Assembly (NCBI RefSeq): GCF_945890115.1
Contig: NZ_CAMDCK010000001.1
Span: 1-64,000, forward strand
Source: Sphingorhabdus sp. EL138
GTDB taxonomy: Bacteria > Pseudomonadota > Alphaproteobacteria > Sphingomonadales > Sphingomonadaceae
Direction: 5' to 3'
Length of the DNA stretch: 64,000 nucleotides
Under the pieces are notes generated by a model, which was not told where the DNA came from, made no database searches, and saw only the letters and a program-made list of their open reading frames with translations. The translations under genes were made by a program, and so were the position numbers. Numbering within the stretch: the stretch's first letter is position 1; each line of letters starts with the position of its first letter. Positions 1 to 10,872 of this stretch are shown piece after piece.

Positions 1-403
<403 letters not shown>

Positions 404-749
404 GATTCAAAAACCAGACTGGCACGGATAAATCCGCAAACCAACCAGGCTCGAACTTTCAGGCGTTGTTCCTGCACAAATTACTATACATGGTGTATAG
501 GACATATGTGCTGAACGACTAATTTATAACCAAGCACCCGGGGCCTAAAAACCCCCGGACCTGGCGCCGTCGCCCACATGTCCCTTCATCTAAATATCAC
601 AATGTCAAAGAGCCGAACCAGTTTTACCCGGTTACCACCGACAAAAAAGCGGACACCTATGGTTCCCTGATATTACTACCAGAGGAGTAGGTGACCTAAT
701 TGTTAGCGACCGAACCGCGGAAACGCTTGCTTCCCGTCCGGTGAGAGGG

Positions 750-778
750 CCTCTAAAGCGACATCGAGATTCGGTCAA
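750..778 (-). promoter_or_regulatory. Putative rRNA operon promoter: -35 TTGACC, 17-nt spacer, -10-like TAGAGG
   Basis: Minus strand TTGACC (773-778) and TAGAGG (750-755), followed by a GC-rich discriminator-like stretch about 350 nt upstream of 16S. Confidence 0.45.
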
Positions 779-1037
779 CCGCCATTTGCAATTTTATTAC
801 AAAAAAAATGCACTTCTGTCGTAAATGCACGGTTTTCTGCGGTTTCAAGTCAATCTGGCACTCCTGTTTGGACGCTTTTAGCTAATGGCATAGACGGGAA
901 AGAGTTCCACAGTCGGAGGAAATTGGCTGTTTTCGGCTGTTTCGGGACTTTGTTTCTGACTACGCGCGGCATTTGGGATGCGATTCTCGCTCCTGTCCCG
1001 AACTCTTGGACTGGGCAAACCCCGCTTGGTTTGAACA

Positions 1038-1958
1038 TTACGCCTTTAACAGACCAATCTCGATCAGCCGTTCGCGTAGATAGTCATCGGCGAGAATCGG
1101 CTCGGGGTAGCGATTTGGGTTTTCCGCGCTCGCGCATTGCGGCAAAGTCGCAATGGGAAAGTCCGACCGTAAATGGAGGAAGAAGGGCATCGAGTAGCGA
1201 CTGAACCGCGACCGCTCCCCGGTCGGGTTCACCACACGGTGCGTGGTCGATGGCAGCTTATGGTTCGTCAACCGCTGCAACATATCACCCACATTGACCG
1301 CCAAGCCCCCCGATGGTGGGGAGACGTCCATCCAGCTACCATCGGGGCGCAGTATCTGCAGACCTGCCTCCTCTGCCCCCAGCAACAGGGTGATAAGGTT
1401 GATATCCTCATGCGCACCTGCCCGGATGCAGCCTTCGGCATCGCCAGCTATGGGGGGATAATGCAAAAGCCGCAAAATGGAGTTCCCATCCTCAATCGCC
1501 GGGTCAAACCAATGCGCGGGCAAATCAAGATAGCGGGCAATCGACGACAATATACGCGCGCCGACCTTATCCATCTCGGCAAAGAGCAACTGGAACGTCT
1601 CTTTAAATTCAGGAATGTCGGGCCAGATGTTGGGCAGCATGGACCCCGCATGCGGGCTGTCCAATGCGACGTCACGACCGACATGCCAAAATTCCTTCAG
1701 GTCATGAAAGTCCGCGCCCTTGGCAATTTCGGTTTTAAACGGCGTGTAACCGCGCTGACCAGCGATGGCAGCGTCAAAGCCCATCCGCTTTTGTGGTTCA
1801 GATTGTTCGAACAGCGTCTTTGTCAGCGCCCAAGCCTGCGCAACCAAGGCGGGATCAAGGCCATGATTCACAACAGTTGCAAAACCATAAGTTTGAAACG
1901 AGCTACCAAGCTGTTGTCCAAGGGCATCGGCATCACCGATGAGTGAAATTACGGGCAT
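1038..1958 (-). CDS. Isopenicillin N synthase-like 2-oxoglutarate/Fe(II) oxygenase
   Basis: Motifs HEDINLITLLLGAEEAGLQI, NVGDMLQRLTNHKLPSTTHRV and RFSRYSMPFF; start chosen at MPVISLIGD, with an alternative at 1967. Confidence 0.88.
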   Translation of the reverse strand: MPVISLIGDADALGQQLGSSFQTYGFATVVNHGLDPALVAQAWALTKTLFEQSEPQKRMGFDAAIAGQRGYTPFKTEIAKGADFHDLKEFWHVGRDVALDSPHAGSMLPNIWPDIPEFKETFQLLFAEMDKVGARILSSIARYLDLPAHWFDPAIEDGNSILRLLHYPPIAGDAEGCIRAGAHEDINLITLLLGAEEAGLQILRPDGSWMDVSPPSGGLAVNVGDMLQRLTNHKLPSTTHRVVNPTGERSRFSRYSMPFFLHLRSDFPIATLPQCASAENPNRYPEPILADDYLRERLIEIGLLKA

Positions 1959-2020
1959 AACTGTCATGGACAGCGCAATACTGCCTGCCGTAAAGGCTTG
2001 CCAGCGAAAAGGAGTGACAG

Positions 2021-2434
2021 GTGGCAAAACAATTTTGGCTCATGAAGTCGGAACCGGACGTTTACAGCTATGACGATCTGGTGGCGGAGGGCGAAGGCAC
2101 ATGGGACGGCGTGCGTAACTACAGCGCGGCGAATAACCTACGTACGATGAAGGTCGGCGATGAAGCCTTTTTCTACCACAGCAATATCGGACTTGAGATT
2201 GTGGCCATCATCACAATCAGCCAGGAGCATTTCATTGACCCCAGCGATGAGAAGGCCCGCTTTGTTGCCGTGAAGGTCAAACCGTCGCGCAAATTGAAGC
2301 AGCCGGTGACGTTGAAAGCCATTAAAGCCAACCCCGGCTTGGCCGAGATGGAAATGCTGCGGCAGTCCCGCCTGTCCGTCGCCCCCGTCCGCCCAGCCGA
2401 GTGGAAAGAAATATTGCAGATGGCTGGCGAATGA
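2021..2434 (+). CDS. EVE domain-containing protein
   Basis: MAKQFWLMKSEPDVYSYDDLVAEGEGTWDGVRNYSAANNLRTMKVGDEAFFYHSN is a classic EVE domain; GTG start. Confidence 0.93.
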   Translation: MAKQFWLMKSEPDVYSYDDLVAEGEGTWDGVRNYSAANNLRTMKVGDEAFFYHSNIGLEIVAIITISQEHFIDPSDEKARFVAVKVKPSRKLKQPVTLKAIKANPGLAEMEMLRQSRLSVAPVRPAEWKEILQMAGE

Positions 2435-3291
2435 TCCCCCTTCGGATCGCAATATTATGCCCAACGCCAGACTATGAAGAAGATTGGTCGCATATCAGGG
2501 CCGATTATGCGCGTTTGTTAGGCGACAGCGTTTCATTCATCGATTGGACGAAGGCGAACGACTTTAGCGCCTTTGACCTTGTCACGCCCTTGCTGGCCTG
2601 GGGCTATCCGCGCGATTGCCCGCGCTGGTTTGGCCTGCTTGACCAGTTGGAGGCCGAAAATGTGCAGGTGCGCAACCCCGTCAGCATTTTAAGGTGGAAC
2701 AGCGACAAGGCCTATCTGGCTGAATTAGACGCCGCCGGCATTCCTTCGGTGCCGACAATATTCAGCCCCCTACTCGACAGGGTCGCACTTGAAAACGCGC
2801 GGAAAACCTTCAATGTCGAATCGCTAGTCGTCAAGCCACCGATATCGGGCGGAGCAGACGGAACTTTCCGATTGGAACGCGACGATGCGGTGCCGGATTC
2901 GGTCGCTGGCCAGCGCATGATGATCCAACCTTATCTTCCCAACATTGCCGAAGAGGGCGAATATTCGCTTTTCTATTTCGCAGGAGTCCTCAGCCATTCC
3001 ATCCTCAAACGCCCCGCCAAATGCGACTTTCGCGTTCAAGAACAATATGGCGGTCGGGAAGAGGCCGTCACCGCACCCCAAGGCGCACTGATGCTCGCGC
3101 AGCGGGCATTGGCAGCCACAGCCGAGATTACCAAGACCGGAACATTAGCGTATGCGCGGGTCGACATATTGCGCGATGGTGATGGCATTTTCCGCCTGAT
3201 GGAATTGGAGCTTATTGAACCATCGCTCTTTCTGCGCTTTGCGCCCGATGCAGGCGCGGCTTTTGCCCAAGCGTTGGTTACAGGCGTTTAA
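2431..3291 (+). CDS. ATP-grasp domain protein (RimK/glutathione synthetase-like)
   Basis: VKPPISGGADGTFRL, MIQPYLPNIAEEGEYSLFYFAG and LMELELIEPSLFLRF motifs; ATG overlaps the upstream stop (ATGA). Confidence 0.85.
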   Translation: MIPLRIAILCPTPDYEEDWSHIRADYARLLGDSVSFIDWTKANDFSAFDLVTPLLAWGYPRDCPRWFGLLDQLEAENVQVRNPVSILRWNSDKAYLAELDAAGIPSVPTIFSPLLDRVALENARKTFNVESLVVKPPISGGADGTFRLERDDAVPDSVAGQRMMIQPYLPNIAEEGEYSLFYFAGVLSHSILKRPAKCDFRVQEQYGGREEAVTAPQGALMLAQRALAATAEITKTGTLAYARVDILRDGDGIFRLMELELIEPSLFLRFAPDAGAAFAQALVTGV

Positions 3292-3390
3292 CCGCTGGTC
3301 ACACTGGAACCAACGGCCAACCGCTGGGTTCACTTTTGGTACCGACCCGCAGTTCACGCGCGGTCGGCTGACACAGAAAGGACGTGCTTT

Positions 3391-3573
3391 ATGGGCGAAC
3401 TAAACGACAAGGCAAAATGCCTCGGCAACGAAATCGTAGGAAACATCAAGCAAGCTGTGGGCAAGGTATCTGGCAATGAACACCTACAAGCCGAAGGCAT
3501 AGCGCAAGAGCGCCATGGCGAAGGCCAGAATCTTAAGGGCAAAATAAAAGGTGTGATGGGCGACAAAGTCTAG
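3391..3573 (+). CDS. CsbD family stress protein
   Basis: MGELNDKAKCLGNEIVGNIKQAVGKVSGNEHLQAEGIAQERHGEGQNLKGKIKG: CsbD signature. Confidence 0.9.
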   Translation: MGELNDKAKCLGNEIVGNIKQAVGKVSGNEHLQAEGIAQERHGEGQNLKGKIKGVMGDKV

Positions 3574-3592
3574 GCCCCGATCATTCCTAAGA

Positions 3593-3619
3593 AAAGGCCG
3601 CTCATAAGGCGGCCTTTTT
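3593..3619 (+). terminator. Rho-independent terminator after the CsbD gene
   Basis: AAGGCCGC-TCATAAG-GCGGCCTTTTT stem plus T-tract. Confidence 0.85.
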
Positions 3620-3635
3620 CATGTCCGACCCGCCT

Positions 3636-4322
3636 TCAGCCCTGACGATAATCCGCGATGACAAGGCCACAGTCCCGCAGCTCCGCCTCATGGCCAGGTT
3701 CACGCCAGCTCTCCGTCAAAGCATCTTCCTCCCACGCCAGCATCGGTGCGAGCCTAAGCATATGCTGCACCCATTCTTGACCCGCATGGCCCACATCCAA
3801 TCCATAGGTGCGCACCCGAAACGCCACCGGCGCGAAAAAGGCATCCACCACGGTAAATTCGGACCCGGCTAGAAATGGTCCGCCGAAGCTGTCGAGACCT
3901 TGCGCCCATAATTCGGTCAAACGCGCAACGTCGCGTTTCAACGCGACAGACATGGGCTTGGGCTGGACACGAACCCCGACATTCATCGTACAGTCGTTTC
4001 GCAAAGCCCAAAAACCGCCATGCATTTCCGTAACGGCGCATTGCGCCCACGCCCGCGCAGCCGGATCAGATGGCCAGACGCCTTCATGCCGGTCGGCCAG
4101 ATATAATGCGATACCCAAGGAATCCCATATCGTCCGCGCGCCGTCCAGAAGCACCGGCACTTGGCCCGTCGGGGAAAATGCCCGGAATGCATCATAATTG
4201 CTGGCCGCAGCAAAGGGCTCCAAGCGGTCCTCAAACGGGATACTAAGCATCGTCATCAGCACCCAAGGCCGCAAGCTCCAGCTCGAATAATTACGGTTAG
4301 CCGTAATCAGGGTGTAGCCCAT
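3636..4322 (-). CDS. Glutathione S-transferase family protein
   Basis: MGYTLITANRNYSSWSLRPWVLMTMLSIPFEDRLEP...TGQVPVLLDGARTIWDSLGIALYLADRH. Confidence 0.9.
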   Translation of the reverse strand: MGYTLITANRNYSSWSLRPWVLMTMLSIPFEDRLEPFAAASNYDAFRAFSPTGQVPVLLDGARTIWDSLGIALYLADRHEGVWPSDPAARAWAQCAVTEMHGGFWALRNDCTMNVGVRVQPKPMSVALKRDVARLTELWAQGLDSFGGPFLAGSEFTVVDAFFAPVAFRVRTYGLDVGHAGQEWVQHMLRLAPMLAWEEDALTESWREPGHEAELRDCGLVIADYRQG

Positions 4323-4363
4323 GTCAGTTTTCCTTTCGGATTCCAAAGTAAAACAAATACTTA

Positions 4364-5593
4364 TCAGTTCCGCGGGTCGAGTTCCAACCAGCGCGAGTCC
4401 GTCCGTTGATGGTAGCTGTCAAACACGGCGAACGGAATGCGGAAGGGTGTGCCCCAATTGCTGTTCCACATAGCGACAACCCCAACACGTGTGGCCGGAT
4501 CAAAAATCATGGTTGCACGGTAGCCGTCAATGGCGCCGGAATGCCCCAATACTATATGGCCGTCATATTTGAAGCTGCGCCAGCCAAGGCCATAATGTGC
4601 CTCCGAATTCGCCTGCCGCAATGCGCCACCATAAATCTGCGCCGTATTCACCCGCGGCGATTGCGCAATCCGCAGCGTCGATTCGGGCAGCACATCGGGG
4701 CGATCGCCCATCGTCGCCTGCATCCAACGGGCAAAATCGACGATATTGCTCTCAACACCGGCGGCCGCGGGAACCCGCCAATAGGTCTCTTTCACGGTGC
4801 GGACCATGCGGCCATTATGCGGCCGCGCCCAATCTTTCGCATTGGTGAGGCCAGCCATGCCGAAATTGGCGCTGTTCATACCCAAGGGCAGGAAGAAGCG
4901 CTCGCTCACCGCTTCGGGATATGACCGCTGCGCTGCCTGCTCCAAAATCTCGGTGGCGGCGTCAAAGGCGACATTCTGATAGGTGTGACACGACCCCGGC
5001 TGACACTGCAACGGCGCACCGGCCAGACTGGCACGCAGCACACGTGGATCCTGGCCATCCTCCAACCGTTCGTCATAAGCGTTTTTGGTGAGGCCGGTTT
5101 GCTGGGAAAGTAATTGCTGGAAACTCAACCGCGCTTCGGCACCTTCGGGCAAGCGCAGCGTTGTTTGATAACGCGCGACAGGGCGATCCAAATCAACCAG
5201 CCCCTCATTGGCCAAAGTCGCTGCCAATGTCCCCGCAACGGTCTTGGACACCGAAGCCCATCGAAAAACCGTTCCCAGCGTCACTGGCACATTCGTATCC
5301 CGGTCGATCACGCCATAGGTGCGGACAAAACGCAGTTCGCCATCTTCGACAATAGCAATGGCAAGCCCCGCCATTTCCGATCTTTGCGCCATGGCCGCAA
5401 ATTGTTGATCCAGTCGGGGGTAATCAATCCTGCCGCGCCATTCGTCCGGCTGGTCCGGCAAATTTGTCTGGGGCTTGGTAAATTTACCTAAGATTGCGGC
5501 GACCTGATTATTATCAGGCGCGGAACGCATCGCATAAAGACCCGTCAGTCCCAACACAGAAACCGCAATCAAGGCTGATAAAGTCCGCCGCAT
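4364..5593 (-). CDS. Serine hydrolase (class C beta-lactamase-like)
   Basis: SVSKTVAGTLAA (SxxK), YQNVAF (YxN-like), HSGAIDGYRA. Confidence 0.9.
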   Translation of the reverse strand: MRRTLSALIAVSVLGLTGLYAMRSAPDNNQVAAILGKFTKPQTNLPDQPDEWRGRIDYPRLDQQFAAMAQRSEMAGLAIAIVEDGELRFVRTYGVIDRDTNVPVTLGTVFRWASVSKTVAGTLAATLANEGLVDLDRPVARYQTTLRLPEGAEARLSFQQLLSQQTGLTKNAYDERLEDGQDPRVLRASLAGAPLQCQPGSCHTYQNVAFDAATEILEQAAQRSYPEAVSERFFLPLGMNSANFGMAGLTNAKDWARPHNGRMVRTVKETYWRVPAAAGVESNIVDFARWMQATMGDRPDVLPESTLRIAQSPRVNTAQIYGGALRQANSEAHYGLGWRSFKYDGHIVLGHSGAIDGYRATMIFDPATRVGVVAMWNSNWGTPFRIPFAVFDSYHQRTDSRWLELDPRN

Positions 5594-5601
5594 GTTACGA
5601 G

Positions 5602-6243
5602 TTAGATCGCAACCTCAAAATGGGCTGTTGTCTTTACCCGCACCTCGTCAACGCTGACGCCGGGTGCGACCTCAATCAGCTTAAACGCCGATATTTTGTC
5701 AGTCCGCTGAAACACCGCGAGATCGGTTATGATCATGTCGACGACGTTTTTGCCCGTCAGCGGTAAGGTGCAAGCCGGAATGAATTTGGGGGAGCCATCC
5801 TTGGCATTATGCTCCATCACCACGATGATCTTCTTGACGCCGGCAACAAGGTCCATCGCCCCGCCCATGCCTTTAATCATCTTGCCGGGGATCATCCAAT
5901 TGGCAATGTCGCCATTTTCCGCAACTTCCATCGCGCCCAAGACGGTCAGATCAATATGCCCGCCACGGATCATGGCAAAGCTGGCGGCGCTATCGAAATA
6001 AGCGGTTTGCGCAAGCTCGCTAATTGTCTGCTTACCCGCGTTGATCAGGTCGGCGTCTTCTTCGCCAGCAAAGGGAAACGGCCCGATACCCAACATGCCA
6101 TTTTCCGATTGTAGCGTCACTTCGACGCCAAGCGGAATGTGGTTCGCGACCAATGTCGGAATGCCGATACCAAGGTTCACATAATATCCGTCGCGCAGTT
6201 CCTGCGCCGCGCGCGCGGCCATATCATCACGGGTCCAGCTCAT
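5602..6243 (-). CDS. 3-oxoacid CoA-transferase subunit B
   Basis: [43 protein letters not shown]. Confidence 0.95.
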   Translation of the reverse strand: MSWTRDDMAARAAQELRDGYYVNLGIGIPTLVANHIPLGVEVTLQSENGMLGIGPFPFAGEEDADLINAGKQTISELAQTAYFDSAASFAMIRGGHIDLTVLGAMEVAENGDIANWMIPGKMIKGMGGAMDLVAGVKKIIVVMEHNAKDGSPKFIPACTLPLTGKNVVDMIITDLAVFQRTDKISAFKLIEVAPGVSVDEVRVKTTAHFEVAI

Positions 6244-6965
6244 AGTGAAGGCTCCCTTTCGCGCACAGTGCGGAACTCAATTTTTTTGTCATAAGGCGCC
6301 CCGACGATCATGCGCTGGACATAGACGCCGGACAAATGGATGCAGTCGGGGTCAAGGCTGCCGACTGGCACCAACTCTTCGACCTCAACCACACACATCT
6401 TGCCACACGTCGCCGCAGGCAAATTGAAATTGCGGGCGGTTTTGCGGAAAACCAAGTTGCCGCTTTCATCGGCCTTCCAAGCTTTGATAATCGACAGGTC
6501 AGCGAATATCCCATGTTCAAGAATATATTCCTCACCCCCAAAATCTTTCACTTCCTTACCTTCTGCGACCAAAGTGCCAACGCCCGTTTTGGTGTAAAAG
6601 CCGGGAATGCCAGCACCGCCAGCGCGCATACGTTCGGCCAAAGTGCCTTGTGGGCAGAATTCAACTTCCAACTCACCTGCCAGATATTGCCGCTCAAATT
6701 CTTTATTCTCGCCAACATAAGACGAAATCATTTTTTTGACTTGCCTCGTCCGCAGCAGCTTACCGATGCCTTCATTATCGATACCGGCATTGTTCGACAC
6801 AAAGGTCAAGCCAGTGACCCCGCTGTCGCGCACAGCGTCCAACAAGCGTTCAGGAAGCCCGCAAAGACCAAAGCCGCCGCTTGCAATCAACATGTCGTTT
6901 TTCAACACGCCTTCAAGCGCCGATTGTGCATCGGGGAAAAGTTTCTTCGCCATGAAATGCTCCAA
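6240..6965 (-). CDS. 3-oxoacid CoA-transferase subunit A
   Basis: [49 protein letters not shown]. Confidence 0.95.
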   Translation of the reverse strand: MEHFMAKKLFPDAQSALEGVLKNDMLIASGGFGLCGLPERLLDAVRDSGVTGLTFVSNNAGIDNEGIGKLLRTRQVKKMISSYVGENKEFERQYLAGELEVEFCPQGTLAERMRAGGAGIPGFYTKTGVGTLVAEGKEVKDFGGEEYILEHGIFADLSIIKAWKADESGNLVFRKTARNFNLPAATCGKMCVVEVEELVPVGSLDPDCIHLSGVYVQRMIVGAPYDKKIEFRTVREREPSL

Positions 6966-6992
6966 ATAATGGGAGAGGGAACAGCCCTTCGC

Positions 6993-7652
6993 CTAGACCC
7001 CAAGTGGCGTGAAGGTCAACGCCAATAGCGCGCCTAAATCCTGCAAAGCTTGATCACCGCTTGTAACTTTTATGGCGGCCATCCCCATTGCCGCAGCCGG
7101 TTTGCAGTTGATGCCAAGATCATCCAGATAGATGCATTGCGGAGGTGCAACCGTCAGAGCCGCACACATCATGGCATAAATGCGCGGATCGGGTTTGCGC
7201 ACCCCTGCCTTGCTCGATTCAATGATATGGTCGAACCGTTCCATGACCGCAGAGATCGCCGCCGCTTTCTCATCACTCCCCGCCATGCCAGCGCCTTTGC
7301 CAGACGGCACATTGTTGGTAATGCACCCAAGCGCAAAGCCCTTGGACTTCAACACATCCAATGCGGCCACCATATTCGGGCGAATGTCACCCGATAGGCA
7401 GGCAATCACCGACGCGCCGTCAAGTTCATGTCCCAAGGCCAACGCTTCGGCGGCGAACAACGCGTCAAATTCTGCTGCATTGCACTCTGCCCGTTCAAAC
7501 TTTGCCCATGCATTATCGTCAGCGTTGCATGCATTCACGCTGCGGACGAAATCCTTGGGTAGACCGCGCTTTGCTTCCATGCGGTTGAATGCATCAAAGG
7601 GCGATGTCGTAATGACGCCGCCAAAATCGAAGATAACAGTATTGAATGTCAT
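6993..7652 (-). CDS. HAD-family hydrolase
   Basis: VIFDFGGVITTSPFDAF, CITNN, YLDDLGINCKPAAAMGM. Confidence 0.88.
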   Translation of the reverse strand: MTFNTVIFDFGGVITTSPFDAFNRMEAKRGLPKDFVRSVNACNADDNAWAKFERAECNAAEFDALFAAEALALGHELDGASVIACLSGDIRPNMVAALDVLKSKGFALGCITNNVPSGKGAGMAGSDEKAAAISAVMERFDHIIESSKAGVRKPDPRIYAMMCAALTVAPPQCIYLDDLGINCKPAAAMGMAAIKVTSGDQALQDLGALLALTFTPLGV

Positions 7653-7673
7653 GTTTTTCCTTAGGGTCTGGAA

Positions 7674-8369
7674 CTAGGCGACCGTGGTGCCGAACAACGC
7701 GCCAATAGCAGCGGTTGCCGCCGTCGCAATCGCACCCCAAAAGGTAACGCGGAACACCGCCCGAATAATTGGCGCTCCGCCCGCCTTTGCGCCCACTGCG
7801 CCAAGGACGGCCAAGAACAACAAAGCGGCAATGGACACAGTCCAAGTGAGATATGGCGCTGGAGACAGCGGTACCATCGCCAAGGGCAAGGAGGCGCCAA
7901 TGGCAAAGGCAGCAGCCGACGCCAAAGCCGCCTGCACAGGCCGCGCGGCGGTGTGTGTGGCCATGCCCAATTCGTCGCGCAAATGGGTCGCCAGAGCGTC
8001 GTGCGCCGTGAGCTTGTCCGCAACCTGCTCTGCAAGCGCGCGGTCAAGACCCCGCGTTTCATAAATGCCCACCAGCTCCTCGCGTTCCTTATCAGGAATC
8101 GTCGCCAGCTCATGCTCTTCCCGCATGCGGTCCGCACTTTCGGTATCCGCTTGCGAACTGACCGACACATATTCGCCGGCCGCCATCGACATGGCGCCCG
8201 CGACCAGCCCCGCAATCCCCGTCAGCATTATGGTTGCGGGCGTTGCTTGTGCTGCGGCCACGCCGACAATCAGGCTTGCTGTCGACACAATGCCGTCATT
8301 CGCGCCAAGGACCGACGCCCGCAACCAGCCGATGCGGTCAATCAGATGCGCTTCCTTGTGCCGTGGCAT
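7674..8369 (-). CDS. VIT1/CCC1 transporter family protein
   Basis: GWLRASVLGANDGIVSTASLIVGVAAA, MAAGEYVSVSSQADTE; start MPRHKEAHL at 8369. Confidence 0.93.
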   Translation of the reverse strand: MPRHKEAHLIDRIGWLRASVLGANDGIVSTASLIVGVAAAQATPATIMLTGIAGLVAGAMSMAAGEYVSVSSQADTESADRMREEHELATIPDKEREELVGIYETRGLDRALAEQVADKLTAHDALATHLRDELGMATHTAARPVQAALASAAAFAIGASLPLAMVPLSPAPYLTWTVSIAALLFLAVLGAVGAKAGGAPIIRAVFRVTFWGAIATAATAAIGALFGTTVA

Positions 8370-8385
8370 ATACCGGTTTCCAGTG

Positions 8386-9306
8386 CTAATATTGCAGCTT
8401 AAGCCCCGGCCGCGCCCATCGGGTTTTGACGAGACGCCCGCTGCCCGACAGACAGATATAGGCGTCCAACATATCATCGCCGCCAAAGGCAATGTTGGTT
8501 GTAAAAATATCATCGGTCCCAACAAATTCGACCAGATCGCCGGTCGGTGAAATAACGCTGATCCCGCATTCGCCGATGGTCGCGACGCAGATATTGCCAT
8601 TGGCCTCCATGCCAAGGCTGTCAAAGAATTTATATCCCGCCGGGCGGTAAACCGGAATGCCCGGGCCGCCGGGACCAGCATCGCCAGCGACCTTGCCGGG
8701 CGCGGTGATGTTGAACTTCATCAAGCGGCAGGTATAGGTTTCGGCAGCGTATAGCGTGCTGCCATCGGGGGACAAGCCAACGCCATTAGGGTTGTTTGAC
8801 GGGAAGATGACTTCCTCCAAATGGCTGCCATCGGCCTTCGCATAGAAAATGCCGACGACATCATGACTGCGTTTTGCATAATCGATCTTGCCGTGATCGG
8901 TGAACCAGAACCCGCCATGTGCGTCGAACACGATGTCGTTCGGCCCACGCAGGCTGCACCCGAAGTCGCCCGATTTAAAGAGTATCTCAACATCGCCAGT
9001 TTCAATATCGATGCGTTCAATCCGGCCGCCCGAATAATCCTTTGCGATGCCGTGCGGGGCGAGAAAGCCATTGGCCTCCATATATTCGAACCCGCCATTG
9101 TTGCAGCAATAGAGCTTGCCATCTGGCCCCATCGCCAGGCCGTTCGGTCCACCGCCTGGCTTGGCAATAACGGATTTGCTGCCATCGGGGTGCACGCGCG
9201 TGATTTGTCCTTTCGCAATCTCCACCAATATGACGCTGCCGTCAGGCATGATCACGGGTCCTTCGGGAAAACGAAGTCCATCGGCGACCAATTCAAATTC
9301 AACCAT
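8386..9306 (-). CDS. SMP-30/gluconolactonase/LRE family protein
   Basis: LRFPEGPVIMPDGSVILVEI, GPNGLAMGPDGKLYCCNNGGF, GPNDIVFDAHGGFWFTDHG. Confidence 0.92.
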   Translation of the reverse strand: MVEFELVADGLRFPEGPVIMPDGSVILVEIAKGQITRVHPDGSKSVIAKPGGGPNGLAMGPDGKLYCCNNGGFEYMEANGFLAPHGIAKDYSGGRIERIDIETGDVEILFKSGDFGCSLRGPNDIVFDAHGGFWFTDHGKIDYAKRSHDVVGIFYAKADGSHLEEVIFPSNNPNGVGLSPDGSTLYAAETYTCRLMKFNITAPGKVAGDAGPGGPGIPVYRPAGYKFFDSLGMEANGNICVATIGECGISVISPTGDLVEFVGTDDIFTTNIAFGGDDMLDAYICLSGSGRLVKTRWARPGLKLQY

Positions 9307-9357
9307 ATTTTCTCTCTCCTTTTTGGTGCGACTCACGCGCACGCATCCTCTAATCGA

Positions 9358-9915
9358 TTAGGCGGGCTCTCGCGCTGGCGCTGATCGGTCTCCCTCACCA
9401 AGTTCGGCTTGCATATAGACTGTGTCAAGCCAGCGACCGAATTTACGCCCGACGTTGCGCATACGTCCGGCATGGGTGAACCCCATCTTATGATGCAAAG
9501 CAACCGAGGCGGGTTCGCCGCCACCAATAACGGCAATCATCTGCCGAAAGCCGCAATCGCTTGCTTGTTCCATTAAAACGCGCATCAATTGCACGCCCAC
9601 GCCCTGCCCTAGAAAAGCGGGATCGACATAGATCGAATCTTCGCAGGTAAAACTATAAGCAAGCCGGTCGCGAAACGCGGTCACATAGGCATAGCCCATG
9701 ATCGTTTCGGCGCGCTCCGCCACGATGAACGGCCATCCCTTGGACAATATGTCGCGGATTTTCTCTCCGATTTGAACCGGTGTGCGGGGAATCGCGTCAA
9801 AGCTGGCGGTGCCATGCTGCACATGGTGCGCATAAATTCGGGCAACGGCTTCCGCATCTAAAGCGCGCGCAGGCCGCACCGCCAAATCCGTCAAAGCCAG
9901 TCTTCCATCATTCAT
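9358..9915 (-). CDS. GNAT family N-acetyltransferase (phosphinothricin acetyltransferase-like)
   Basis: VRPARALDAEAVARIYAHHVQHGTASFD, SIYVDPAFLGQGVGVQLM, VGRKFGRWLDTVYMQ. Confidence 0.9.
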   Translation of the reverse strand: MNDGRLALTDLAVRPARALDAEAVARIYAHHVQHGTASFDAIPRTPVQIGEKIRDILSKGWPFIVAERAETIMGYAYVTAFRDRLAYSFTCEDSIYVDPAFLGQGVGVQLMRVLMEQASDCGFRQMIAVIGGGEPASVALHHKMGFTHAGRMRNVGRKFGRWLDTVYMQAELGEGDRSAPAREPA

Positions 9916-10057
9916 GAGGCATGGCTGACATAATATCCCATGCTTTGAAAGTTTTTTGCGGTGTTTGATGTCCATCAATGACTTTGCAGCGTTTAGGTCC
10001 AGAATGACGTGTGTGGGACCGGCACATCGCTACCGTCCATTAGCTAAGGAAATGACG

Positions 10058-10861
10058 ATGAAATCTATCATGGTACATGCAGGCACAGATGCCGCATTTG
10101 AAAGCCGGTTGCAGGCGGGACTTGACCTTGCACGTCGCTTCGACGGGCATATGTCGCTCGTTTTGCCAAGGCCAACGCAGGATTATGTCGCGTTTGACAT
10201 GTTCGGCGGCGCGCATTTCGTCGCTGAGGCGTTTGAAGCTGCGGAACAGGAACGCGAAAAGCTGTGCACGCGGATCGATGCGCGGTTGAAGGCAGAAGAT
10301 GTGCCTTGGGACTGGCAAATATTTGATGGCACGACGTCAGACGCGCTGATCAACGCTGGCCGATTGGCGGATGTCCTCGTCATGTCATTGGATGCGCCGG
10401 GCGCGGCGGGCACTGCCCGCGCTTGGATTAGCGATGTGGTGACGGCATCGCGCACCCCGGTTCTGGCAGTCCCTGCGAAAGCCGCGCCTCTTTCCTTCGA
10501 CCGTATCATGGTCGCTTATGATGGCGGTTTTGAAGCCGCCAACGCATTGCGTGCTGCATTGCCATTGCTTCAAGCTGCATCGGTTGTGCGCATATCAGAA
10601 ATCGAAATGGTGCCGGAGCAACTCCCAATCACCGAGGCGGCGACATATTTGTCGCGCCACGGCATCAAGGCCGAAATAGCTGTTGCCGCCAAAAGCAATC
10701 AGAGCGTCGAGGAAAGGCTTTTGGCAGAGGCAAATGCATGGGCACCCGACTTGCTCGTTATGGGAGCCTATAGTCACGGACGGTGGCGTGAAACCGTGTT
10801 TGGCGGCGTAACGCGATTCATGCTTGGCGCGCTCGGCATCCCGGTACTGCTCGCCCATTAG
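10058..10861 (+). CDS. Universal stress protein family (tandem-domain)
   Basis: C-terminal PDLLVMGAYSHGRWRETVFGGVTRFMLGALGIPVLLAH; two UspA-like halves. Confidence 0.9.
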   Translation: MKSIMVHAGTDAAFESRLQAGLDLARRFDGHMSLVLPRPTQDYVAFDMFGGAHFVAEAFEAAEQEREKLCTRIDARLKAEDVPWDWQIFDGTTSDALINAGRLADVLVMSLDAPGAAGTARAWISDVVTASRTPVLAVPAKAAPLSFDRIMVAYDGGFEAANALRAALPLLQAASVVRISEIEMVPEQLPITEAATYLSRHGIKAEIAVAAKSNQSVEERLLAEANAWAPDLLVMGAYSHGRWRETVFGGVTRFMLGALGIPVLLAH

Positions 10862-10872
10862 GCGGCGGCCAA

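Noticed and set aside
1173-1946. 257-aa + strand ORF opposite the 2OG oxygenase
   Set aside because: Antisense shadow ORF in GC-rich coding DNA; the minus-strand frame has clear family motifs.
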